Origin: CAYMKL01 sp964390805
GTDB lineage: Bacteria > Chloroflexota > Anaerolineae > VGOG01
Reading direction: 5' to 3'
NCBI GenBank assembly: GCA_964390805.1
Contig: CAYMKL010000012.1
Span: forward strand, 15,662-79,661
Length of the DNA stretch: 64,000 nt
Within the stretch, counting starts at the first letter, position 1; every line of letters begins with the position of its first letter. The position numbers and the translations under genes were made by a program. This document shows, in pieces, positions 1 through 7,655 of this stretch. Below the pieces are notes generated by a model. It was not told the DNA's origin, did not search any database, and saw nothing but the letters and a program-made list of their open reading frames with translations.

Positions 1-602
1 GTCAGCCCGTGCCAGTGGGCGCCGTGGTCGAGGCCTTTGATCCCCAGGGAGTGAAATGCGGCCAGTTCACCGTCACCGATGAAGGCAAGTACGGCTACTT
101 GCCCTGCCTTCGCGACGATGCGACAACGCCTGAGGATGACGGGGCTGACCCAGGGGACGTCATCAGCTTCACCATCAACGGTCTGCCAGCGCTGGCATTG
201 GGGCCGGATGATCCCATCTGGACCAGCAACGGCGATCGTTGGCGGGTTGATCTGGAGGTACCTGATAGTGACAGCGACGGCGTCTTCGACGGCGGGGACA
301 ACTGTCCCTTGGCGCCGAATCCCAATCAGACCGACAGCGACGACGACGGTCTGGGCAACGCCTGCGATCCCGACGACGACAACGATGGGGTGCTCGACGC
401 TGACGACAACTGCCGCGTCGTCTATAACCCCGACCAGGCAGACAGCGATGGCGATGGGGTGGGCGATGCTTGCTCTCCCGTTGGCGGGGTCATCGTGCCG
501 GTCAACAAGGTGGATCTGGTGGCTCCGTGGCTGGGGCTAGTGGTCACGGCTTTGCTATTGACGCCTCTAGGGGTTTCGTTGGTCAGGAGGCACAGAGGCT
601 AG
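1..602 (+). CDS. Secreted thrombospondin type-3 repeat protein, C-terminal part (5' truncated)
   Basis: The open frame runs in from the left edge, so the true start lies outside the window. The visible 200 residues begin with a beta-rich segment (VVEAFDPQGVKCGQ...) like a Cna-B or carboxypeptidase-regulatory fold. Two calcium-binding type-3 thrombospondin units follow (DSDSDGVFDGGDNCP, then DDDNDGVLDADDNC and DSDGDGVGDAC), with the paired cysteines and DxDxDG loops of that family. The last 40 residues hold VPVNKVDLVAPWLG, a hydrophobic helix of about 20 residues and the basic tail RRHRG, which suggests a C-terminal membrane anchor. The protein is probably exported and stabilised by calcium at the cell surface. 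Its ligand cannot be told. It converges on the minus-strand ligase gene and is followed by a hairpin terminator. Confidence 0.8.
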   Translation, partial: QPVPVGAVVEAFDPQGVKCGQFTVTDEGKYGYLPCLRDDATTPEDDGADPGDVISFTINGLPALALGPDDPIWTSNGDRWRVDLEVPDSDSDGVFDGGDNCPLAPNPNQTDSDDDGLGNACDPDDDNDGVLDADDNCRVVYNPDQADSDGDGVGDACSPVGGVIVPVNKVDLVAPWLGLVVTALLLTPLGVSLVRRHRG

Positions 603-644
603 GGTTTTGTGCATTCGCGGGGTGGCCCACCACCTATAACTTGA

Positions 645-675
645 AAGCCACCAGGGGTAAGACCTCTGGTGGCTT
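645..675. terminator. Bidirectional hairpin terminator between convergent genes
   Basis: AAGCCACCAG (645-654) pairs perfectly with CTGGTGGCTT (666-675), and three more pairs extend the stem to a 5-base loop (658-662). It is followed by a T-rich stretch (CTTCTTGT). It lies 40 bases after the stop of the first gene, so it is placed to end that transcript. The symmetry could also serve leftward transcription. Confidence 0.6.
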
Positions 676-682
676 CTTGTCA

Positions 683-990
683 TGCCCTACTCCTCCCCCT
701 CGCAGGGGGAGGCTGGGAGGGGGTGAGCTATTCTTATGGAGAGCCCACCCTCCCCTGGGCCCTCCCTGCGAGGGAAGTGAAGCGAGATCTGTTTCTCGGA
801 GGGGCGGGCATCTACGAACGTCACATCTCCCCCTAACCCCCTCTCCCAACCCTTCGCCAGGCTCAGGACAGGCCCTGGGCGAGGGGGGAAGCGGACTCCC
901 TCTCCCGCTTCCCCCTGGGGTCGGGGGGATTGAGGGGGCGAGACTGGCTCCCCTATCATGCTTCCCCCCCAGGGTTGGGGGGGATTGAGG
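683..990. repeat. G/C-rich degenerate repeat cluster (CTCCCCCT/AGGGGGAG type)
   Basis: This gene-free stretch is made of alternating pyrimidine and purine blocks such as CTCCCCCTCGCAGGGGGAG, CCTAACCCCCTCTCCC and GGGGGATTGAGGGGG, which can fold into several hairpins. A copy of the CTGAGCCTGTCGAAGG-type repeat (as TTCGCCAGGCTCAGGACAGG) lies near 861-880. The same block type recurs at about 51515-51600. The repeat runs into the ligase gene and encodes its last residues (PPSIPPNPGGEA). No gene is seen here. Confidence 0.7.
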
Positions 991-2437
991 GGGGGCGCTG
1001 AGCTTCCTCCGCTAACCTGGCGGCAACCACAGCCAAACCGACATACAGCCAGAAGAGGGCCACGGCGTGGGGGAAGCTGAAGAGGTAATGGTCGAGAATC
1101 CCCCCCACCAGTCCTCCCACCACCGCTGTCTGAAGGCCCAACAAGAGAGCCTCCAAACGCGGGTCATCCACCATGCTTTTCCAACTGCGCCAGGTGTAGC
1201 GGAAGAAAATGACCATGATGACCAGGAAGACGCCCAATCCCACCAAGCCCATCTCTTCCGCGATGATCAGATAGAGGCTGGATACGCCCAGATAGATGTC
1301 TATGTCGGGTGTGCCGATGAATCCCACACCGATCCAGGGGTAGCGGCTGATGAGGATAAAGGCGTCCTTGTATTCCCCAAGGCGCATCTGGCTGGCCAGG
1401 TCCTGGAATTGCACCCCCTCAACGAAATGCACGACGTATTCTCGGGTTTGCGGTAGGAGCAGGACAAGCAGGGCCGCGACAATCAACACTGGGAGCAGGC
1501 GGCGGTACTTCACCGCGGCCAGCAGTGCCAGCGCACAGCCCAGGCCGAACATTGAGCCTCGCGAGAAGGTCAGTACCAGGCACAGCCCCATCACCGCCAG
1601 GATGGGCGCCGCCAACCAGCGTTTGAGGAGTGGGCGCTGGGCAAAAAGCTGAGGAATCGTCAGCGATGCTACCAGGATCAACAGGCCGCCCAGGATGTTG
1701 GGGTCAACGGAGGTGCCGATGGCCCGCATCGGTAGCAGAGGGTCATCCTCGATGAAGCGCAGCACCCCCCAGCCGGCCGGGTAATCGAAGATGCGCAGCG
1801 TGGAGAGGAGGCGGACGGTGAGGACCTGGGGCAGGAAATAGAGGATCACGCCGATCAGGGCTGCCCCGAAGCCGGCCAGGATGATGACCAGCACCAACTG
1901 CTCCAGCTCCTCTCTGGTTCGCACACAATTGACCGTCACAAAGAACAGAGCGATGCCCAGGATGATCTCGGCGAAGCGGCGCACGGCGTTGGGTGTGGGG
2001 CTGGCGTGGGCCAGCCCGGCCACGAAGGAGACGAAGGCCAGGAACAGGAAGATAACGATGGGCAGCGCCAAGGGAGAGGTAACGAACTCCTTCTGCTGGC
2101 CGGAAACCAGGCGGGCCAGCCAGACGGCAAAGAGCACCGCCACCACCAGGTTCAGAAAAGTGGGGGTGAAACCGATCTTGACCGGCAGGGCGGCGAAGGG
2201 CAGCAGGCACACGACGCCGATGAGGGCCGCGAAGCCGAACTGGGTGCTGCGCAGCATCAGCAGCCCGCCGACGAGCGCCACCACCAGGGCCGCGGTAAGC
2301 AGAGGGCCGGGATAGGCGATGAGCCATCCCCCGACGGTGCCTGTCACCAGGCAGAGGACGAGCACTGCCAGGCCGACCACCCAGCGTTTATCGGATACGA
2401 AAATGGCTTGTAGACGATTGTAGGCGTGGTGTTGCAT
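956..2437 (-). CDS. O-antigen ligase / polymerase family membrane protein
   Basis: This 493-residue protein has about twelve hydrophobic segments and a large central extracytoplasmic loop around residues 330-400. It matches the general plan of the Wzy/WaaL (O-antigen ligase, PF04932) superfamily. These enzymes join polyprenyl-linked glycans to an acceptor or polymerise them on the outer face of the membrane. The segment LVLTFSRGSMFGLGCALALL is typical of the family's transmembrane region before the catalytic loop. It is the most downstream gene of the leftward glycan cluster, 59 bases after the first GT-C gene. In a Chloroflexota host without lipopolysaccharide, the acceptor could be an S-layer protein or a wall polymer. 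The last dozen residues are encoded by the G-rich repeat, so the natural C-terminus may once have been shorter. Ligase versus polymerase cannot be decided. Confidence 0.75.
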   Translation of the reverse strand: MQHHAYNRLQAIFVSDKRWVVGLAVLVLCLVTGTVGGWLIAYPGPLLTAALVVALVGGLLMLRSTQFGFAALIGVVCLLPFAALPVKIGFTPTFLNLVVAVLFAVWLARLVSGQQKEFVTSPLALPIVIFLFLAFVSFVAGLAHASPTPNAVRRFAEIILGIALFFVTVNCVRTREELEQLVLVIILAGFGAALIGVILYFLPQVLTVRLLSTLRIFDYPAGWGVLRFIEDDPLLPMRAIGTSVDPNILGGLLILVASLTIPQLFAQRPLLKRWLAAPILAVMGLCLVLTFSRGSMFGLGCALALLAAVKYRRLLPVLIVAALLVLLLPQTREYVVHFVEGVQFQDLASQMRLGEYKDAFILISRYPWIGVGFIGTPDIDIYLGVSSLYLIIAEEMGLVGLGVFLVIMVIFFRYTWRSWKSMVDDPRLEALLLGLQTAVVGGLVGGILDHYLFSFPHAVALFWLYVGLAVVAARLAEEAQRPPSIPPNPGGEA

Positions 2438-2450
2438 CTAGACCTCCGCA

Positions 2451-2519
2451 TGAAGTGATGCGTGGTGCGTGATCCATGATAGCTGCGTTTCGCGAATCAC
2501 GGATTATGCATCACGGCTA
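2451..2519. repeat. Inverted heptad repeat (GTGATGC/GTGGTGC type) at gene junction
   Basis: The left arm reads in 7-nt units GTGATGC, GTGGTGC, GTGATCC. The right arm reads ATCACGG, ATTATGC, ATCACGG, its inverse complement in the same phase. It fills the spacer between the ligase and the GT-C gene and enters the last codons of the GT-C gene (AVMHNP). Confidence 0.6.
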
Positions 2520-4869
2520 TGTTGAGAGGCAGCAGGATACGGTCATCCTTCACTTCTCCATCAGCGTTCAAGACGGGCAAGCGCTGCTCTGTTGCCAGTT
2601 CGTACATTCCAACCTCCAGCCGATATGCACCCGCTGGAGCGCTCTCGTTGATAGCCAGGATGTATTCGTCTTCGATGACCTCGCCGATGTCCCAGAAGGA
2701 GGTGGGGTAGTCGCCCTCCAAAGGCTGGCTGTCCATTTGCCCCCGGATGTTGCCCTCCTCGTCAATTAGATGGGTGAAGACGGTGTAATCGGTGCCCATC
2801 TTCCCCCCAGTCCGCCAGTAGAGCGTCAGGCGGATCGCCTCGCCTGGCCTGAGGTCGGTCTTGTCCACATCATACCCGATCAGGACAACTTTGTTGTCCA
2901 GGTTGAAACTCTGACGTTTGACCCCTTCGACTTTGCTCAGGGCAAGGTTTGACGTTTGACGTTCTTGAGGTGACATTTTCAACTGGCCGATGACAATGCT
3001 CTTGCCAATCGGTTGTCCTCTTGGATCGGAAACCGTCAGTTCTTGCCCAGTGGTGGGATCGTACAGTCCCACGTCTACTCGGATCAAGCTGGGTGCCAGG
3101 ACGTCCTCGATGATAGGCAACTGATAGGTATCGCCTATGATCTCACCTGGCCTCCATAGGCTGGTGGGATATGTACCCCAACCGTGGTAAGTGTCCTCAT
3201 TGCCTACCAACTGCCCCCTTCGCCCCAGAAGGTGGATGAAAAGATAGTAGTCCTCCTTCATCTCGGTAAGACCTTGCCAGTAGAAGGTGATGCCCACGGT
3301 TTCACCAGGCCCGGTCTTTTCTCTGTCCAGTTGGTAGCCGAGGAGTCGGATCTCTCCTCCGAAATCGTGGATGACATCTGGCGGGATCTCATCGGGCGAG
3401 ATGATGGGTGGCCTGGCATACGCTGGGCCGATGTAGAGAAAAGGACAGAGGGCAGCGAAGGCGAACATCGCCAGACTAATCACGGTCACGAGGGTTTTGG
3501 TGTATCTTTCAGGTACAAGTTGGCTCAGGCCTAGCATCAGCAGGATGCATAAGGCTGAGATGGCGGGGAAAAGCAGCCGCCCCTGAGTGCCTGGCGTTGT
3601 CCATGTCCAGCGAATCAGGCCCAGGAGGACGATGGCTGACCAGAGGATTAATACGCCTAGTGTGAAGAAACCAGGTTTTTCCCGTTTCACAATGCTTCCT
3701 GGGACGTCAGAAGTGCCCGCTAATGCGCGTGTGTTAGGTACAAAGGCTTCTAAAAACCTGGTTTCTGACAACCAACGCCGTCTCACAAACCAAATCGCCA
3801 GGCCCACCAGGGCCAGTAAGCTCACCACGTCCAAGATGCCATAGGCTACAGGCGAAACCAGGACGCTGAACCAGCCGAATAGCGCCCAGAAAGACATCCG
3901 CAATCCCTCTAACTCACCCCATAACTCAGGCAGACTTGAAGGCGGGCTGCCTCGGCCAACCACTTCCAACATCATGTTCAAGCCCGTCGGGTCCCCGTAA
4001 AGAGTCCAATTCCTGACATACCACCAGCCAGCTACCGTCATGGCCACGGCAAGAGCGATCGTCCCGCCGACCAACGGCCTCGGTGAGCGGCGGCGGTAGG
4101 CTTCCACGATGAGAATGATAGCTGTCAAGACCAAGAGACCAAGACCGTTCAGCTTGGACAGGCAGGCCAGCCCCAGGACGAAGCCTGGCAATACGCAATA
4201 TCCAATATCCAATATCCGTATGGTATTGGATATTGGATATTGGATATTGCGTATTAGAAGAAGCAGAGCCAGTGAGGCGAGAAAGGTCACCAGGTTGTCG
4301 TTGTTGATGGATCCGCTGATGAATAGAAACTGGGGGACGAAGGCGTTGATGGCCGCTGCGCCGACGGCCAGGTGTTCATGGTCGGGGAAAACCTCCAGGG
4401 CGAGTTTATAGGTCAAGAACACCGTGCCCGCCCCCAGAAGCACCGATAGCAGGCGGACGAAGTGCACTGCTAAGGTTGTGCCCCGATAGGGGAAGCTTTC
4501 TCTTTGGGTATGCACGATCACGTTCTTGTTGCCTGGATCCAGCGGTGTGCCGATGTTGGCCTGGGGGTTGCGCCAGAGCAAGGCCTCCGCATCGCTGGTG
4601 TCTATCCAAAAGGTGGCCAGTGCTCCCATCAGGTAATACAGAGGCGGCTGGCTGCCCTCCTGCTCCCACAAGCCTGGGTCTTCAGGACTCTGTACCGGCA
4701 GACCCTTGCCATCGGCGAGGTGCTTGATGACAAAGTAGTGGTAGATTTCATCAGGCGACTCGAAGATGGGCGTGACCAGGCTGTAGATAAGGCCCAAGGC
4801 GATGAACGTGGCCAGGATAAAGGTAATAGCCCTATGTCGTTCAATTGTCAGTCTCAGGTTGCAAGTCAC
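2497..4869 (-). CDS. GT-C glycosyltransferase (GT39/DUF2142-like) with two C-terminal beta modules
   Basis: This 790-residue polytopic protein should transfer a sugar from a polyprenyl-phosphate donor outside the membrane. The first loop carries the acidic pair of GT-C enzymes (PDEIYHY, D40-E41). About eleven hydrophobic segments follow, to residue 490. Two copies of a 125-residue beta module follow at about 510-640 and 665-785, with the family core GYxLD...PGE...LTLYW...DYTVFTHL...GLYD. The start is a GTG lying in a heptad repeat, and no better start precedes the first helix. Three repeat elements are inserted in frame: a 66-bp palindrome (4190-4255, residues NIQYPISN...), a 101-bp palindrome (3666-3766), and a CTGAGC...TCGAAGG copy between the two beta modules (ALSKVEG). 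The sugar and acceptor are unknown. It is the first of four closely related tandem paralogues. Confidence 0.8.
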   Translation of the reverse strand: MTCNLRLTIERHRAITFILATFIALGLIYSLVTPIFESPDEIYHYFVIKHLADGKGLPVQSPEDPGLWEQEGSQPPLYYLMGALATFWIDTSDAEALLWRNPQANIGTPLDPGNKNVIVHTQRESFPYRGTTLAVHFVRLLSVLLGAGTVFLTYKLALEVFPDHEHLAVGAAAINAFVPQFLFISGSINNDNLVTFLASLALLLLIRNIQYPISNTIRILDIGYCVLPGFVLGLACLSKLNGLGLLVLTAIILIVEAYRRRSPRPLVGGTIALAVAMTVAGWWYVRNWTLYGDPTGLNMMLEVVGRGSPPSSLPELWGELEGLRMSFWALFGWFSVLVSPVAYGILDVVSLLALVGLAIWFVRRRWLSETRFLEAFVPNTRALAGTSDVPGSIVKREKPGFFTLGVLILWSAIVLLGLIRWTWTTPGTQGRLLFPAISALCILLMLGLSQLVPERYTKTLVTVISLAMFAFAALCPFLYIGPAYARPPIISPDEIPPDVIHDFGGEIRLLGYQLDREKTGPGETVGITFYWQGLTEMKEDYYLFIHLLGRRGQLVGNEDTYHGWGTYPTSLWRPGEIIGDTYQLPIIEDVLAPSLIRVDVGLYDPTTGQELTVSDPRGQPIGKSIVIGQLKMSPQERQTSNLALSKVEGVKRQSFNLDNKVVLIGYDVDKTDLRPGEAIRLTLYWRTGGKMGTDYTVFTHLIDEEGNIRGQMDSQPLEGDYPTSFWDIGEVIEDEYILAINESAPAGAYRLEVGMYELATEQRLPVLNADGEVKDDRILLPLNIAVMHNP
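3666..3766. repeat. 101-bp palindromic element with perfect 15-bp arms, in frame in a GT-C gene
   Basis: AGAAACCAGGTTTTT (3666-3680) is the exact inverse complement of AAAAACCTGGTTTCT (3752-3766). The interior encodes a loop (about residues 368-401, ETRFLEAF...REKPGFF) that is absent from the neighbouring paralogues, so the element looks inserted without breaking the frame. Confidence 0.65.
4190..4255. repeat. 66-bp perfect palindrome of CCAATAT heptads inside a GT-C gene
   Basis: The 28-nt arms 4190-4217 and 4228-4255 are exact inverse complements around a 10-nt loop. Each arm holds tandem CCAATAT/ATATTGG heptads ending in CGCAAT. It is read through as the loop residues NIQYPISN and ILDIGYC between two predicted helices. 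Confidence 0.8.
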
Positions 4870-4966
4870 AGGTCACAAGTCCCCACGAATAGTGAGGGCA
4901 ACGAGTCAACGAGAAATAAGTAACGAGAGGGATGTGCACTCATTACTCGTTACTCCTTACTTCACT
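4855..4966. repeat. Junction repeat block: ACTTGTG-type and GTAAGGA-type heptads
   Basis: Read on the minus strand, this spacer has heptads ACTTGTG, ACCTGTG, ACTTGCA, ACCTGAG, which supply the GTG start and first codons of the gene at 2497-4869. It also has GTAAGGA, GTAACGA, GTAATGA, which supply the TAA stop of the gene at 4957-7638. An inverted arm of the second type (CAACGAG, TAACGAG) lies between them. No gene is seen in the spacer itself. Confidence 0.7.
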
Positions 4967-7638
4967 CGCACTTTGGTCAATAGGACGCGGTTGCCCATCA
5001 GCCGGCCGTCTTGGTCGAGGAGGTCCAGGCGGTCGCCGGTCTCAGCCAGGTAGAGGCCCACCTCGAGTTCGTAGACATCTGGAGGGGCGTCAGATGCAAT
5101 GACCAGCTCGTATTCGTCCACGACGACCTGCCCCTTGCTCCAGGTGGACGTAGACGCGGCGCCTTCCTGCGGCTGGCGATCCGTCCCCGCCCACGTCTGA
5201 TCTCGCTCTCTCAGAAGATGGACGAAGACGGTGTAGTTGTCCTCCATTTCGGCCAGACCTTGCCAATACAGGGTAAGATGGATTGCTTCACCCGGTGAGA
5301 CCTTTCTCCGGTCCATCTCGTAACCTGCCAGAGCGATTTTGTCCCCAAAGTTGAAGTGCACTGGGTTGGGGAGGCCGGTTTCGGACCTGGGCAAGACCTC
5401 GATTTCCCCGAAGCGTACGTTATCGCCTATGCCTTTTCCCTCAGGACCGTATACAGGTAGCCTTTCACCCGTCGCGAAATCGAAAAGCCCGACCTCCAGT
5501 TGGGCCGAACTGGGGGTGTAGGTCGTCTCTGGCAGCGCCAGGGTATAGGTGTCAGCGATGGCATCGCCGGCCTGCCACAGAGTGGTGGGAAAGCTGCCCA
5601 GCCCAGGGAGGGTGTTCCTTTGGGCCAGGATCAGATCGTTCTCGTCCAGCAGGTGAACGAAGACGGCGTAGTCCTTAGCGAGGACTTCCGCCTTCATCTT
5701 GGTCAGGGATTGCCAGTAGAGAGTGACGGTGAGGGCATCGCCGGGTATCAGGTTATTGGATATTGGGAGATCATAGCCCCGGAGTTTCATCACTCCGCCG
5801 AAGTTCATATCGAGGCGGTTTGGGATGTCCTCGATCTCTTCCGCCGAGAGGAGGGGTGGCCTGGCGTAGGCTGGTGCGATGTAGGCCAGGGGGCAAATGA
5901 TGGCGAACACCCACATCGCCACTGCCAACAGAGCTATGGCCTTGCCCCGCAAACGGCTGGGGACGAGTTGTAACAACCCCAGCAAAAGCAGAATGGTGAT
6001 GGACGAAATGGCTGGGAAGAGATGTCGACCGGAGGGGGCGAAGATCCATTGTAGCCATCGTAGCAAGGCCGCGAAGACCAGAAGGCCCCACAGCAGAAGC
6101 AAGGCCAGGCCTGGCCACATGTCATTGCGAGGAGCACTTCGCCTACGCTCAGTGTGAACTCCGCGTCGAAGCAATCCCCAAGCTGGCAGGATATTGCTTC
6201 GCTTCGCTACTAAGAAACTGCGTATGTTTCTTACATCCTGAGTGGCGGCCACCCGCCATGGATAAACTCGCAATGACACACCCGTGAGTTCGTCCCTGTT
6301 CCTGATGACCAGGATCAACAGTCCCAGAGCGCCGAGTCGCGCCGCAACTCGCAGAGTGGTGTAGATCCAGGGGAGGACGTGGACATTGCCCCAGCCAAAA
6401 GCCGCCCAGAAGGATAGCTCCATCTGAGAGAATTCGTGGATCAACTGGGCCAGGGTAAGCTCTGGCCTGCCAGGCCCGACAATCTCTTGGTGGATCTGCA
6501 CGCCCAAGGGGTCGCCGTGCAGTTGCCAATTGAGAGCATACCACCATCCTGCTACTATGGCCACAATGCCAAAGACAATTATGCATCCCCTGCGGAAAGC
6601 ATGGCACGCGGCTAAACCCCCCTGCTGAAAGGACAAAGCCTCCTTCGACGAGCTCAGGACGACGCCTTCGGGGCTGGGTTTTAGCCCGTAGGCGATGTCC
6701 TGAGCCTGTCGAAGGAGCTTCGCTCTTTCAGCCCGGACGTTCACGTCCGGGCGAGGTGACCTAGACCAGGCGGCCATGGCGATGGCTACCACCGCAACGG
6801 GCAGCAGGGCCAGGGCACTCGCTTTCGTGATGAGGGCCAATCCCAGGACGAGACCCAACAATACGCAATACCCAATACCCAATGACCTGTCGTGATTTGT
6901 CTGGACAGTCTTACATTTGCCATTGCGAGCGTAGCGAAGCAATCTCCAAGGTGCAATTGCTGCCAACAGTGGAGATTGCTTCGTTGCTCCGCTCCTCGCA
7001 ATGACGGTCATCGGGCGGAGCATGAGCCAGAGAGCCAGGGTGCAAAGGGCGGACACTGCGCTATCGTTGCTAACTGCGCTACTGATGAAGATGAACTGAG
7101 GGTTGAACGCAACCAGGGCTGCTGCGCCAGCCGCAAACGAGCGCTCTTTTGGGAATAGCTCCAGGACAATCAGATAGGTGGCCATGACGGTGATTCCGCC
7201 CCAGATCACCGATACCAGGCGAGCCGTGCGAACGGCCAACACTGCCCCACGATAGGGGAAGCGTTCCCTATCGGTGTGGAGAACGCGGTTCTTGTTGTCG
7301 TTGACCGTGCCGGGGGCATTGTAGCCCCAAAAGGGATTGAGCTTTACTAGATCCTGCCAATCGTCATCGTCAATCCAGAAGGTGGCCAGGGCCGCCGTGA
7401 CATAATACAGCGGAGGTTGAGTGCTTTCCTGTTTCATCAGAGACTGCGTCCGGGCGAGGTCTCGCACTGGCAAGCCCTGCCCGTCGGCCAGGTATTTGAC
7501 GTAAGGATAATGCCATATCTCGTCGGGCTTCTCGAAGAGGGGCGTGGCCACGGCGTAAACAATGCCCAGGGCGAAGAAGGCTGCCACGATGAGGGCGATG
7601 GCCCAATAGGGGACGCCACCTCGTTGCCCGTGACTCAT
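4957..7638 (-). CDS. GT-C glycosyltransferase paralogue with three repeat-derived insertions and two beta modules
   Basis: The 893 residues contain the same fold as the adjacent gene: PDEIWHYPYVKYLADG with D39-E40 in the first loop, a set of helices, then two beta modules near the C-terminus ending in KVRVK. It is about 100 residues longer than its closest neighbours because of in-frame repeats. These are at 6921-7003 (residues IARSGATKQSPLL...), at about 6622-6732 (a CTGAGC...TCGAAGG pair) and at 6121-6278 (a 158-bp element with 11-bp inverted ends). The insertions fall in predicted loops, so the enzyme may still fold. The ATG at 7638 has GGAG nine bases upstream. Both this signal and the start lie in a GTAAGGA heptad repeat that also ends the upstream gene. 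Substrate unknown. Confidence 0.75.
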   Translation of the reverse strand: MSHGQRGGVPYWAIALIVAAFFALGIVYAVATPLFEKPDEIWHYPYVKYLADGQGLPVRDLARTQSLMKQESTQPPLYYVTAALATFWIDDDDWQDLVKLNPFWGYNAPGTVNDNKNRVLHTDRERFPYRGAVLAVRTARLVSVIWGGITVMATYLIVLELFPKERSFAAGAAALVAFNPQFIFISSAVSNDSAVSALCTLALWLMLRPMTVIARSGATKQSPLLAAIAPWRLLRYARNGKCKTVQTNHDRSLGIGYCVLLGLVLGLALITKASALALLPVAVVAIAMAAWSRSPRPDVNVRAERAKLLRQAQDIAYGLKPSPEGVVLSSSKEALSFQQGGLAACHAFRRGCIIVFGIVAIVAGWWYALNWQLHGDPLGVQIHQEIVGPGRPELTLAQLIHEFSQMELSFWAAFGWGNVHVLPWIYTTLRVAARLGALGLLILVIRNRDELTGVSLRVYPWRVAATQDVRNIRSFLVAKRSNILPAWGLLRRGVHTERRRSAPRNDMWPGLALLLLWGLLVFAALLRWLQWIFAPSGRHLFPAISSITILLLLGLLQLVPSRLRGKAIALLAVAMWVFAIICPLAYIAPAYARPPLLSAEEIEDIPNRLDMNFGGVMKLRGYDLPISNNLIPGDALTVTLYWQSLTKMKAEVLAKDYAVFVHLLDENDLILAQRNTLPGLGSFPTTLWQAGDAIADTYTLALPETTYTPSSAQLEVGLFDFATGERLPVYGPEGKGIGDNVRFGEIEVLPRSETGLPNPVHFNFGDKIALAGYEMDRRKVSPGEAIHLTLYWQGLAEMEDNYTVFVHLLRERDQTWAGTDRQPQEGAASTSTWSKGQVVVDEYELVIASDAPPDVYELEVGLYLAETGDRLDLLDQDGRLMGNRVLLTKVRVK
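6121..6278. repeat. 158-bp element with 11-bp terminal inverted repeats, in frame
   Basis: GTCATTGCGAG (6121-6131) and CTCGCAATGAC (6268-6278) are exact inverse complements. Inside are further copies of the AGCGAAGCAAT motif. The element is translated as part of a GT-C protein, and the frame stays open through it. A shorter related element lies at 6921-7003. Confidence 0.7.
6622..6732. repeat. Inverted pair of CCTGAGCCTGTCGAAGG repeats, in frame
   Basis: TCCTTCGACGAGCTCAGGAC (6641-6660) faces GTCCTGAGCCTGTCGAAGGA (6697-6716), flanked by GCTGAAAG and CTTTCAGC. The block is translated as about 37 extra residues in the GT-C protein. Single copies of the 17-20 nt unit recur at least eight times elsewhere in the window. 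Confidence 0.7.
6921..7003. repeat. 83-bp inverted element (CATTGCGAG ends), in frame
   Basis: CATTGCGAG at 6921-6929 and CTCGCAATG at 6995-7003 form the ends. The inner arms GCGAAGCAATCTCC and GGAGATTGCTTCG also pair. It shares its ends with the 158-bp element at 6121-6278 and sits in the loop that holds other repeats in the three sister proteins. Confidence 0.7.
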
Positions 7639-7655
7639 TACTCGTTACTCCTTAC
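7636..7655 (-). promoter_or_regulatory. Heptad repeat carrying stop codon, Shine-Dalgarno and start codon of adjacent genes
   Basis: On the minus strand the 20-nt repeat GTAAGGAGTAACGAGTAATG has three jobs. Its TAA (7652-7654) ends the gene at 7652-9964. Its GGAG (7648-7651) is a Shine-Dalgarno match. Nine bases later its ATG (7636-7638) starts the next gene. A second copy at 4941-4966 also supplies a stop codon. Confidence 0.75.

Noticed and set aside
470..988. 172-residue plus-strand frame at the end of the first gene
   Set aside because: It overlaps the true reading frame and then translates only the G/C-rich repeat. It has no protein-like features.
4190..4255. CRISPR-like short repeats
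   Set aside because: The heptads are contiguous or form inverted arms and have no unique spacers of regular length. No cas gene is nearby.
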